A DNA stretch of 32,267 bases from the NCBI GenBank assembly GCA_945787125.1, contig CALZHW010000024.1:1-32267 (forward strand), in the 5' to 3' direction. Shown here one piece after another: positions 1 to 7,144 of this stretch (the stretch's first letter is position 1; each line of letters opens with the position of its first letter). Source of the DNA: an uncultured Ectothiorhodospiraceae bacterium (GTDB taxonomy: Bacteria > Pseudomonadota > Gammaproteobacteria > S012-40). The translations under genes and the position numbers were made by a program. The notes beneath the pieces are model-generated. The model ran no database searches and was not told the origin of the DNA. It worked only from the letters and a program-made list of their open reading frames with translations.

Positions 1-1679
1 TCTTTCATTTCAACAGCAGCAAGCATTGCGTGACGCGCATGTTCTTCGTCAGTTAATGGTGCACCCCAGAAAGCCATGATGGCGTCACCGATATACTTAT
101 CAACTGTGCCTCGATGTTTATGAATTATTTTCGTCATTTCAGTGAGATATAAATTCATCAATGCCGTTAATGATTCAGGGTCAAGCGTTTCAGACAGACT
201 GGTAAAACCACGAATATCTGAAAACAATACCGTCATTTCTCTGGTTTCACTTTTTAATGAAATTTCTTTAAAATTCTTATTCATTTCATCAACTAACTCG
301 GGAGGAACATATTGTCCAAAAAGTCCTTTGAGTTTTCGTTTGTTGTGGTTCTCGATAAAATAACCATAGGATATATGTAAAATGAAAAGCATCACGATCA
401 TGAGTAACGGAGAAACGATTGATGTCACTAAATTTAATTCCTGCCAGGTATAATAATTTATAGTTATCGCCAGTGATATTAAACCGAGTGTTACCAACAC
501 GCTATACATTAGTTTGAGTGTTCGCAAAGCCAAAATTAAAATCAAACCTAAAATTAAATGAGTAATGAAGTCCAAACCTTGAACATCAAACGGCTTAAGT
601 TTAATCGTATTATCTAGAATGCCGGATACCATATTGGCATGTATTTCAACACCTGGATAAATATTCTGTACGGGTGTTGCTCGCATATCAAGCAAACCCG
701 CTGCAGACGTTCCCATAAGTACAATCGTACCTTCCAGTGTTTCCATTTTCACCGATTTATTCAATACATCTTCCGCTGAAACATACTGATAACTTGGGTA
801 CTCTCCTCGATAAGGAATATACGCTACACCTTGGGGTGTAACAGGTATTTCAAAATCATCAAATTTGATAGCTTCAAGAATAGCTTCACCATCTGCAGCT
901 ATTTCACTCACTAGCATTGCCTCAAGTGGAGGCGAGCCGAGTAACGCTCGGGTTAACGCCAGGGAAAGACTTTGGTAAACCTTGCCTTCGTACATTTGAA
1001 TCAGAGGCACAGCGCGTACAATACCGTCTTTATCTATGGTCGGGATATCAACGAAACCGCCATTCAGTGCAGCGTTTTGAAAAAGCACCATGTTCCCACC
1101 AAAACCGGTTGGACTAATCAAGCTATTTTTTAAATGGGAGAATGGAATGGTTGTTTCTACTGGCAGCGGTAAGATGCCTGTATTCAGTTTTTCTGCATCC
1201 ATGTTGAGTTGATTACGAAAAAAATAACCGGTAATAATATCTCTATCTTTTAATGCATTAGCAAAATTTTGATCATAATTGAGTTCTTCCTTCATCTGCT
1301 CAAATATCGACAAATAATCTTCATTGTGTTGCAAAGGACCATTTGCCATCGCATTTAAGGTAGATAGGCCTGAGCTATCATCCGGTTCTGCAAATAGAAT
1401 ATCAAATCCCAACACTTGAATCGCATAATGATCAAATAACGTATCAACGATTTCAGCCATGACTTTTCGATTCCACGGCCATCGCCCAATACTTTTTAAA
1501 CTCTTCGCATCAATGTCTAAAATAACAACACGCTCATCCTTGGTCTTTGGCATCGTAAGATTTAAGCGTACATCGTACATTTTATTCTCAAGTGATGACA
1601 TCCACGAATACTGGAAAATATTCGCCGATTGAAGGAGAAAGAAGCTGATGATTGCAAGATTAAGAATTATTCGTGTCAT
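1..1679 (-). CDS. CHASE2-domain class III adenylate cyclase, C-terminus beyond window
   Basis: The gene reads leftward and is open at base 1, so the protein is cut at about residue 559. After a short N-terminal hydrophobic segment comes a CHASE2 sensor region (roughly residues 25-330, including VVILDIDAKSLKSIGRWPW and the end motif VLMGTSAAGLLDMRATPV). Two or three membrane segments follow (about 345-440), then the start of a class III nucleotidyl cyclase domain. Visible cyclase motifs are VLFSDIRGFTSLSE, with the first metal-binding Asp, and VDKYIGDAIMAFWGAP, with the second Asp and the Lys typical of ATP-specific enzymes. The family makes cAMP at the inner membrane in response to an extracytoplasmic signal. 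I translated the frame codon by codon through CHASE2 and found no stop. The start is the ATG at 1679; its ribosome site is weak. The final part of the catalytic domain is outside the window. Bases 1680-1868 upstream hold nothing recognisable beyond a presumed promoter. Confidence 0.93.
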   Translation of the reverse strand, partial: MTRIILNLAIISFFLLQSANIFQYSWMSSLENKMYDVRLNLTMPKTKDERVVILDIDAKSLKSIGRWPWNRKVMAEIVDTLFDHYAIQVLGFDILFAEPDDSSGLSTLNAMANGPLQHNEDYLSIFEQMKEELNYDQNFANALKDRDIITGYFFRNQLNMDAEKLNTGILPLPVETTIPFSHLKNSLISPTGFGGNMVLFQNAALNGGFVDIPTIDKDGIVRAVPLIQMYEGKVYQSLSLALTRALLGSPPLEAMLVSEIAADGEAILEAIKFDDFEIPVTPQGVAYIPYRGEYPSYQYVSAEDVLNKSVKMETLEGTIVLMGTSAAGLLDMRATPVQNIYPGVEIHANMVSGILDNTIKLKPFDVQGLDFITHLILGLILILALRTLKLMYSVLVTLGLISLAITINYYTWQELNLVTSIVSPLLMIVMLFILHISYGYFIENHNKRKLKGLFGQYVPPELVDEMNKNFKEISLKSETREMTVLFSDIRGFTSLSETLDPESLTALMNLYLTEMTKIIHKHRGTVDKYIGDAIMAFWGAPLTDEEHARHAMLAAVEMK

Positions 1680-1868
1680 ATAAGAAACATTAGCGCCAAT
1701 ATCAATAGTGATCAAAAATGAGAGGTGTATCACAGTATATTGGCAGATAAGCGTGAATCTTAAATAATCGGGGGAATTAGAGAATATTCTGGAACAAATC
1801 CAAAATTGAACAATTGCGCTGTATCGCTAAAATATTCAGCGTTTTGTTTGAATAAAGATCAGTTCGAC

Positions 1869-1875
1869 TCTATAA
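1869..1875. repeat. 7-bp direct repeat TCTATAA, left side of island
   Basis: TCTATAA lies immediately outside the left inverted terminus at 1876. An identical TCTATAA lies immediately outside the right inverted terminus, at 7125-7131. The position and exact match are what a target-site duplication looks like. A chance match of seven bases at one fixed position is about 1 in 16,000. Confidence 0.6.
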
Positions 1876-2013
1876 CTCACAACCGGAATTCAAACTATTT
1901 CCCGCAATCAGCGCTCGTGGTGGCAAGGCTTTATTTTATAGAGAGTCGAGTGTGTTGGCAGCATGGGTGCTGCCACCAAGCCGACATGGACGTATTCACG
2001 GCGTCTCTCGGTA
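1876..2013 (+). mobile_element. Left part of small inverted-repeat element (family 2)
   Basis: The segment begins with the terminus CTCACAACCGGAATTCAA. It is collinear for about 138 bp with the complete family-2 element at 10795-10992. Shared parts are the block around CAGCGCTCGT, a hairpin (GGCAGCA / TGCTGCC) and ACATGGACGTATTCACGGCG. Homology stops at 2013, exactly where the ISAs1 remnant begins, so the element was interrupted there. It encodes no transposase; an open frame across it is fortuitous. Confidence 0.75.
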
Positions 2014-2130
2014 CACGGCTAATTCACGCTAAGGCCTAAGTAACCGTAATCGGATTGGAGTTTCGCGTCATTTTAAGGAAATCAAAAACAGCCCGTGTAT
2101 TGAATGTTAGTTCTTTCATCATTTCAGGGA
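2014..2130 (-). mobile_element. ISAs1-family remnant, left copy (3' end of transposase)
   Basis: About 117 bp nearly identical to 6148-6265, differing at only a handful of positions. Read on the minus strand it encodes the last ~30 residues of an ISAs1-type (H-repeat-associated) transposase, ending TRAVFDFLKMTRNSNPITV-T and a TAG at 2036-2038. Just upstream an extra C relative to the right copy shifts the frame, and homology ends near 2130. The outer end CACGGCTAATTCACGC is shared by both copies and is probably the terminus of the element. Confidence 0.8.
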
Positions 2131-2204
2131 ATACAGCTCCACCGGCTAGAGCGGGTTAAAAATGAAAAAATACAAATAATAGGTAAGTTGTCTAATAACA
2201 ATTA

Positions 2205-2714
2205 CTACTGACTCCATCTCTCCACCCGCTTTTTCATTAATGCCTCAACATCACAAATAGGAGTTTTTAAATATTTCTCGTGCTCACTAAGGTATTCCAC
2301 ATTAACATTATCTATTAGCCAACTATTGTTATTCACATACGTGATATAAAGTGACACACGTTCGTTTTTCCTGTTCGTTGTATTAATTAATAAACAGCTA
2401 TTATCTTTGTTGTTGGTTTCATAGTGGGATAAAGTGTTTATTAGATCTAGTGGTGTACTAAAATAATGAATAATCAGATGCTTAATCACCTCAGTTGACG
2501 GCTCCCTGCCGTTTAATACTTCGGTCTGGTATCTAGGAGTAAAGTGATTAAATAAATTATCAAGTTCCTTATCAGTGTAGTCACCACTCGCTTTCAGTTT
2601 TGCAGAATAATCGCCATACATGCTGTATAAACTATTTTCCGTAATTAGTAGTGAGCAGCCCGAAAGTAAAACAAAACTACATAAGTAGATCAATAATTGG
2701 TATTTTCTTGACAC
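2205..2714 (-). CDS. Hypothetical lipoprotein (169 aa)
   Basis: A signal peptide with lipobox LLSGC (Cys about residue 20) predicts a lipid-anchored envelope protein. The remaining ~150 residues are polar and mixed in character, with no motif I recognise. The start is a GTG at 2714, preceded by AGGAAG inside the tail of the upstream gene. The preceding frame stops only 2 bp away, so the two are very probably one translationally coupled operon. The location inside an RHS island, and the habit of many toxin-immunity pairs of pairing a small protein with an envelope lipoprotein, make an immunity role conceivable. Nothing in the sequence proves it. Confidence 0.75.
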   Translation of the reverse strand: MSRKYQLLIYLCSFVLLSGCSLLITENSLYSMYGDYSAKLKASGDYTDKELDNLFNHFTPRYQTEVLNGREPSTEVIKHLIIHYFSTPLDLINTLSHYETNNKDNSCLLINTTNRKNERVSLYITYVNNNSWLIDNVNVEYLSEHEKYLKTPICDVEALMKKRVERWSQ

Positions 2715-2716
2715 AG

Positions 2717-3136
2717 TTATCTTCCTATTGAAGCGTTTATCGATTTATCAATCATGTGCGCTCGATTTTTAAGTGCTCTGGCAGCGATACAAAGTAAGCC
2801 GCTGCAATTTAAAATTAAGTTTTCAACGTCGAGAACGCCGCTCACCGTAATGGTTGCACCAATTCCAGCAGATGCTTTGTAGGTAATCATGCCGTGTCGG
2901 TTACCGCTGAACATGATGCTAGCATATCTGAAATCCGCACCGTATTCTTTTAGTTCATCACTCACGGAAAATTTAACAACACCCGCTTTTCCAGAGAGGC
3001 TTGCGTTGCCATTATTGTCAATACTGAGTGAAAAAGGACCTTTATCTCGAATTAAAGCCGTTGTTATATCACCGCTTGTTTTGTAAGCGATTTCAATGAA
3101 ATTGATTATTTTGATTTTAAACTCTGTATTGGGCAT
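2717..3136 (-). CDS. Hypothetical protein (139 aa), upstream partner of the lipoprotein
   Basis: The start is an ATG at 3136 with a good ribosome site (GAGG, 7 nt upstream). The protein has no N-terminal signal. The first ~100 residues look beta-rich with alternating hydrophobic positions (for example GPFSLSIDNNGNASLSGKAG). Residues ~100-139 include a Cys-containing hydrophobic patch (NLILNCSGLLCIAARAL) and a basic tail. I recognise no family. It ends 2 bp before the lipoprotein gene. It could be a small effector with the lipoprotein as its partner, or an unrelated accessory protein. Confidence 0.7.
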   Translation of the reverse strand: MPNTEFKIKIINFIEIAYKTSGDITTALIRDKGPFSLSIDNNGNASLSGKAGVVKFSVSDELKEYGADFRYASIMFSGNRHGMITYKASAGIGATITVSGVLDVENLILNCSGLLCIAARALKNRAHMIDKSINASIGR

Positions 3137-3743
3137 AAGTACCTCGTTAATTTATATGTAACCGCCGGTGTATAAATATCGTCCTATAGGGCTATTTACT
3201 TAGTGCTTACTGATTAATAGCCGATCAATTTGATGAGCGTGGTCGTTAGAAGTGACTAATCTCTTGTTTATGTTAGCGGGAAGAACCGCGCAGGAATATA
3301 ACCAGCGCAAATTGCGAAAGGGTGGCATTCTGGGAAGATCGATATCACGCAACTGCAGTAGATACAGAACAACAATTCTTTCGATGCCAGACCTATATCG
3401 ATTTGAATATTGTGCCGCGCAGGTGTGGTAAAGCATCCACTAGATTGGATACACAGCGGCTATAGAAACATTAAGTGCACTATCAAAGGGAACACCGAAT
3501 AATATTCAGCATCGTGAAAATAGTCTGTCGCCCACTACCTCGATGCATGACATGATAGCAGGCACCTTCGTATTCTAAGCGTAATGGGCGTGGCATTTAA
3601 GTAGTCTAGCGGATAATTAAAAATGATTCAATATACCCGACCCCTTTACCTTTTCCGACCCCTTTACCTTTTTTTATCTCGATAGATGCTTGCTACCCGC
3701 TGGAATAATCGACCTTGCTCGGCCGCACACCCCCTTTATTTTT
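3137..3743. other. Long non-coding stretch between two accessory operons
   Basis: About 600 bp with no gene I can support. The right-hand part carries an 18-bp tandem repeat (3637-3672) and a related CACCCCCTTTATTTTTT string just after the DUF4279 stop. The first ~60 bp should hold the promoter of the leftward hypothetical/lipoprotein pair. A 78-codon minus-strand frame at 3200-3436 has atypical composition and no recognisable domain and was not called. Confidence 0.5.
3637..3672. repeat. Perfect 18-bp tandem repeat, two units
   Basis: CCGACCCCTTTACCTTTT occurs twice head to tail (3637-3654 and 3655-3672). A degenerate third version is at about 3728-3743. On the other strand it reads AAAGGTAAAGGGGTCGG. 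Strings of this kind are scattered between genes in many gammaproteobacteria, often near REP-associated elements. No function can be assigned. Confidence 0.8.
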
Positions 3744-4169
3744 TTAATTCACTGTAATCCTTAAATCAAGTCCTAAATCTCCTAATTGAGTTAAGACATT
3801 ATTATCAAGCCTGCACTCATAACTTTTGGCTAACACAGAATTATTATTAGAGAGACCAAGATATAAATCCAATATCACTATCTGAACACTATCGATCTCT
3901 TTAAGATTTTTTCCCTCTAATATTTTTAGGAGAGAATTTAGTTCATTCTCAAATGAGAACTCTACTACTCTTTCAAATACCCATATTCCAAGTTCTTTAG
4001 GTGCCGCAGTCTTTCCGCTAGAAAGCTGCTTCCTATAACCTTTTTCATACGAGTAACTGGGCTCAAAACCAAGAGCATCTGTAACTAGTTGAGGTTTAAG
4101 CTGCTCCCCCCAAAGCCTAAGAGAAAAGCGAATAAGTTGAGAATCACACATATTATCTCTTTTAGTCAT
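3744..4169 (-). CDS. DUF4279-like protein, probable RHS immunity protein
   Basis: A 141-residue cytoplasmic protein without signal or membrane segment. The N-terminus (FSLRLWGEQLKPQLVTDALG, then EPSYSYEKG and a W-containing strand near residue 83) resembles the DUF4279 fold, which often accompanies polymorphic toxin loci. Its ATG (4169) lies 8 bp inside the end of the RHS gene, so it is translationally coupled to the toxin-bearing frame. That is the classic position for an immunity gene. An in-frame ATG at 4152 is an alternative start. What is seen is the overlap and the family resemblance; immunity function is inferred. Confidence 0.72.
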   Translation of the reverse strand: MTKRDNMCDSQLIRFSLRLWGEQLKPQLVTDALGFEPSYSYEKGYRKQLSSGKTAAPKELGIWVFERVVEFSFENELNSLLKILEGKNLKEIDSVQIVILDLYLGLSNNNSVLAKSYECRLDNNVLTQLGDLGLDLRITVN

Positions 4170-6150
4170 TCAAATTATCGTAAACATCGCCATTGGGGTC
4201 ATAAATATCACCGGTACCTGGATCAACCGACCAATCTTCCTTGCCACCAGGCCAAGGGCTATTTTGTTTAGAATCGTGAAATTTATCTCTCCCATTCCTA
4301 CCACCTCCATTTTTTCTATCCCATTCCCTTGCTCCAGCATCAGCAGGCCAAGCATTTGGGGGACGTTTAGAATAATAAGGTGCAGGTGGTTCGTTTGATG
4401 ATGAGCAACTCTTGGCAATAACATAGCCAACCCCTGCACCTACTACAGTGCCGACTGCTCTACCTACGACTGCTCCAACCGGGCCACCTAAAGAACCAAT
4501 ACCCGTACCAATATTACCGCCCCATGTTGCCCCCGCTGTCGCACTTTCACCAGTTGGATCTATATGCGTAAGTGGATTGGATAAGGCATATCCATAGATA
4601 TTCAGTCCACCATCCAACCCAATCGGATCACTTGTGATATACCTCCCTATTGAAGGATCATAATACCGAAAGTAGTTATAATGCAACCCCGTCTCATCAT
4701 CATAATACTGCCCGGGAAAACGCAAGTTAATATTTACTGCTTGGCCATCGCCATCTACATCAGATTCAGCGGCAGTATTGCCAAAGGCGTCACCTTGCCA
4801 ACGCCATACAATGCGGTCTGCTTGATTTGTCGCTACCCGCGGGGTGCCCAAATGATCGCTGTGTAAATAATGAATATTTTGTATGGCGCCGTTAGGGCCA
4901 GGTGTTTTTAAGAACATATTCTTGAATAGTGTCAAATCAAAAGTGTTAACAAATCCATCGCCATTTAAATCTGCATGAATATCATTCGTGAAAAAATGTT
5001 GTTTAAAATAGGTTAAATCTATGCTATTGATTCTAAGATCATTGTTAAAATCTGCATCACAGATATTACCGAAACCGTCACCATCTGTATTCCGTTGGTC
5101 ACCGTTAGCAACCAGTGTGCAATTGTCTAGACTATCAATCACGCCATCGCCATCAGTATCGACATTTGAATCAGATGGACTTACCATCGCGACGGGCATA
5201 TTACCTAAATAAACGTAGGAGCGAAGCACGTTCCCGAACGAATCGCTTTCTTCGATCATATTGCCATTGGCATCATAATGAAAATAGATTGTAGCGCCAG
5301 GCATCACTTTTCGCACTCGTTGCCCATGAGTATTGTAGGCATACGTTGCCAGTACTTGCCCATTTTCTATGACTTGAGCTAACCGGCCTGCGTTGTTGTA
5401 GACAAATTCACGTTCACCATTTTTATCAAATCGTCGATTCCCCGCTCCATCTCGAATAAAATCACCATCGCCGACTTTGCTTAATTGATTGCTATTAGGA
5501 TCATACACATAATTTTCTTCAGTGCTGTTCAGTGATTCAGTCGTACGATTTCCGTTAGGGTCATATCCAAAAGACCGCGTTTCCCCTAAGCCACTGTAAT
5601 CAGTAAGGCGGTATAAGGCATCATAATCGAAATCTTGAAGCGCTGTGGAATTACTGACATCGTTAAAGGCAATGATTTGCGCCCGATCGTCATACTCAAT
5701 AGCGTGAGTTTTGGATTTTAAGGTATAACTCGTTGGAAAACCGCCGAGGTCATAGGTTTTTGTTACCGAACTACCATTACCCCAGGTCCAGCCGGTAATA
5801 GGCCCAAAGGGATCGTAGCGCACTTTATTCAATAGAACTTGGCTATCGATTTTAATGCTATCAATTTGGTTGCGCTTGTAATTATAGTCAACCACGGCAC
5901 CTGAAGGATATTGCATGCTATCCAGTAAACCATTAGCATCATAGTGATACGTGACAGTAAATGTTTGGCCAGTGATTGATTGGGATGTAGTGGCTAATTC
6001 ACCGAAAGCGGTATAGGTGTAACTCGTTGTGCCAATTGCATCGGTAATTGACTGCAACTTACCAACACCATTACTCGCCGTATCATAGTGAAACGTGGCC
6101 TGACTATTATCATCATAAGTGATTGTGGTTATCGCGCCATTAGCGGCCAC
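4162..6150 (-). CDS. RHS/YD-repeat protein, 5'-truncated, with variable C-terminal (toxin) domain
   Basis: 662 codons remain. Residues ~1-325 are YD repeats (YDPNGNR, HYDANGNMIEE type). Residues ~331-420 are an inserted calcium-binding segment: DTDGDGVIDSLDNC (thrombospondin type 3), then two dockerin-like EF loops, DFNNDLRINSIDLTYFKQHF and DLNGDGFVNTFDLTLFKNMF. The RHS core resumes at YLHSDHLGTPRVATN and ends in GLNIYGYALSNPLTHIDPTG (residue 534). The last 128 residues start with a glycine-zipper stretch and end in a small polar domain (AREWDRKNGGGRNG ... YDPNGDVYDNLND) that I cannot assign to a named toxin family. In this class the C-terminus is normally a toxin released inside the shell. 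The native N-terminus is missing: the only start is a GTG whose bases belong to the end of the adjoining ISAs1 remnant, with a stop a few codons upstream. It may be a pseudogene or a silent cassette. Confidence 0.88.
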   Translation of the reverse strand: MAANGAITTITYDDNSQATFHYDTASNGVGKLQSITDAIGTTSYTYTAFGELATTSQSITGQTFTVTYHYDANGLLDSMQYPSGAVVDYNYKRNQIDSIKIDSQVLLNKVRYDPFGPITGWTWGNGSSVTKTYDLGGFPTSYTLKSKTHAIEYDDRAQIIAFNDVSNSTALQDFDYDALYRLTDYSGLGETRSFGYDPNGNRTTESLNSTEENYVYDPNSNQLSKVGDGDFIRDGAGNRRFDKNGEREFVYNNAGRLAQVIENGQVLATYAYNTHGQRVRKVMPGATIYFHYDANGNMIEESDSFGNVLRSYVYLGNMPVAMVSPSDSNVDTDGDGVIDSLDNCTLVANGDQRNTDGDGFGNICDADFNNDLRINSIDLTYFKQHFFTNDIHADLNGDGFVNTFDLTLFKNMFLKTPGPNGAIQNIHYLHSDHLGTPRVATNQADRIVWRWQGDAFGNTAAESDVDGDGQAVNINLRFPGQYYDDETGLHYNYFRYYDPSIGRYITSDPIGLDGGLNIYGYALSNPLTHIDPTGESATAGATWGGNIGTGIGSLGGPVGAVVGRAVGTVVGAGVGYVIAKSCSSSNEPPAPYYSKRPPNAWPADAGAREWDRKNGGGRNGRDKFHDSKQNSPWPGGKEDWSVDPGTGDIYDPNGDVYDNLND

Positions 6151-6915
6151 GGCTAATTCACGCTAAGGCCTAAGTAACCGTAATCGGGTTGGAATTTCGC
6201 GTCATCTTAAGGACATCAAAAACAGCCCGTGTATTAAATGTTAGCTTTTTCATCATTTCAGGAATAGTTTTCTTGGTTTTTTTGCTTTTGAGCAAACCGA
6301 TGGAAAACCGTCTCAAGCGAGTGATATTTTCCGGTCCAAATCCGGTGCGAATCTGGCTCCGATCTTCATCATAATTCCAGTCGTTCATATAGTGACAGCT
6401 TTCTACAGTCCAATGCTTACGATTGTCTTGAAGTATCCTTTCAGGTGTTGCTTGACAGATCGTGGCGCTAGTAATGCCGTAAACGGTCTCGTGACTTAGG
6501 GACGTGCATGAAACAAATTGGACATCTGGCGCTCATATTTAGTTTGTATTGGCACGTTCTGAAATCACAAAAGTGCATTAGGGCAGGACGCCCGTAAGTA
6601 GAATAACGCAGGAGCAGTTATCGAGGATATAGTCGCTCTATTTCGAGCTTTTATGATTGAATAACGTGCCAAAACGGGCTGAAGATGAGATGCAAGATGG
6701 GTAATTTATTTCATGCACGTTCCTTTTCTCACTGGTTTTTTTGTCGATAGATTCTCAACTAATCATGAACGTCTGTCCCAGATGAGGAAAATCGATATAC
6801 AAATTTAACATTGTTGTCGTCCAGATCTTCCGGGGTTCAATTCGGCCATGCTCACCCTGGCCTGTCTGGATGTAATCGGCCTTCAACCTAGATTAATCAG
6901 TTGAGCCACGATTTC
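6148..6915 (-). pseudogene. ISAs1-family transposase remnant, right copy
   Basis: Minus-strand pieces line up with the ISAs1 (H-repeat-associated) transposase. In order they are EIVAQLINLG, a frame break, LKADYIQTGQGEHGRIEPRK (the GxHGRIExR block), YIDFPHLGQTFMIS, a TGA, ESIDKKTSEK, the 225-bp small element, SHETVYGITSATICQATPE, NRKHWTVESCHYMNDW, the conserved IRTGFGPENITRLRRFSIGL, and the C-terminus RNSNPITVT with a stop at 6170-6172. Removing the inserted element restores continuous homology (TSEK-SHETVYG). The remnant is therefore non-functional: it has a stop codon, an internal deletion and an insertion. Its outer end (from 6148) matches the left copy at 2014, and it cuts off the RHS gene. 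Confidence 0.85.
6499..6723. mobile_element. Small inverted-repeat element, family 1 copy A (225 bp)
   Basis: The ends are inverted copies (GGGACGTGCATGAAAC at left; GGAACGTGCATGAAAT on the other strand at right). An inner inverted repeat (TTGGCACGTT ... AACGTGCCAA, with ATCACAAAAG-type arms) makes the whole unit foldable. It is flanked by TTA on the left and TTT on the right. It matches 9033-9209 throughout, apart from an extra ~48 bp in the middle (GCAGGACGCCCGTAAGTAG region). It has no coding capacity. It interrupts the ISAs1 transposase remnant, so it arrived after that insertion. This is a MITE-like non-autonomous element; the mobilising transposase is not in the window. Confidence 0.85.
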
Positions 6916-7078
6916 TACCCACAGGGCACTCGGTAGCACAAGCTCTTGATGCACCTAGCAAATTCAAAAATATGCTGATCTCCAATAAGGTGACCATGCA
7001 ATTCTTGAATTCACTATGCACTTCAATATCTCGCCTCAAGCGCCTACTGTTGGTGCACTACCGAGTGCCCTCTGGGTA
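6916..7078. mobile_element. Small inverted-repeat element, family 3 (163 bp)
   Basis: The outer ~21 bp are inverted copies of each other with one mismatch (TACCCAnAGGGCACTCGGTA, from 6916 and, on the other strand, from 7078). The interior has no coding capacity. The element abuts the end of recognisable ISAs1 homology. No clear target duplication is visible. It is the only copy in this window, so its mobility is inferred from its structure. Confidence 0.7.
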
Positions 7079-7106
7079 AAAATTCGCGCCATTTGATTAT
7101 TCCAGG

Positions 7107-7131
7107 TTGAACTCTGATTGTGAGTCTATAA
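7107..7131. repeat. Right terminus of family-2 type plus TCTATAA direct repeat
   Basis: TTGAACTCTGATTGTGAG (7107-7124) is the inverted counterpart of the terminus at 1876-1893 (15 of 18 positions). It also matches the right end of the complete copy at 10975-10993 with one difference. TCTATAA at 7125-7131 repeats 1869-1875 exactly. Upstream of the terminus the sequence does not follow the complete family-2 element, so only the end itself is shared. Confidence 0.65.
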
Positions 7132-7144
7132 TTAGGACTGAGAT

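Noticed and set aside
1806-2039. 77-codon frame on the + strand
   Set aside because: It runs across the family-2 element and into the ISAs1 end; the matching stretch in the second copy is not kept open as a protein.
3200-3436. 78-codon frame on the minus strand between the two accessory operons
   Set aside because: No recognisable motif, odd Arg/Leu/Tyr-rich composition and no convincing ribosome site; treated as chance or an unrecognisable remnant.
3637-3672. CRISPR-like repeats
   Set aside because: Only two adjoining 18-bp units with no spacers.
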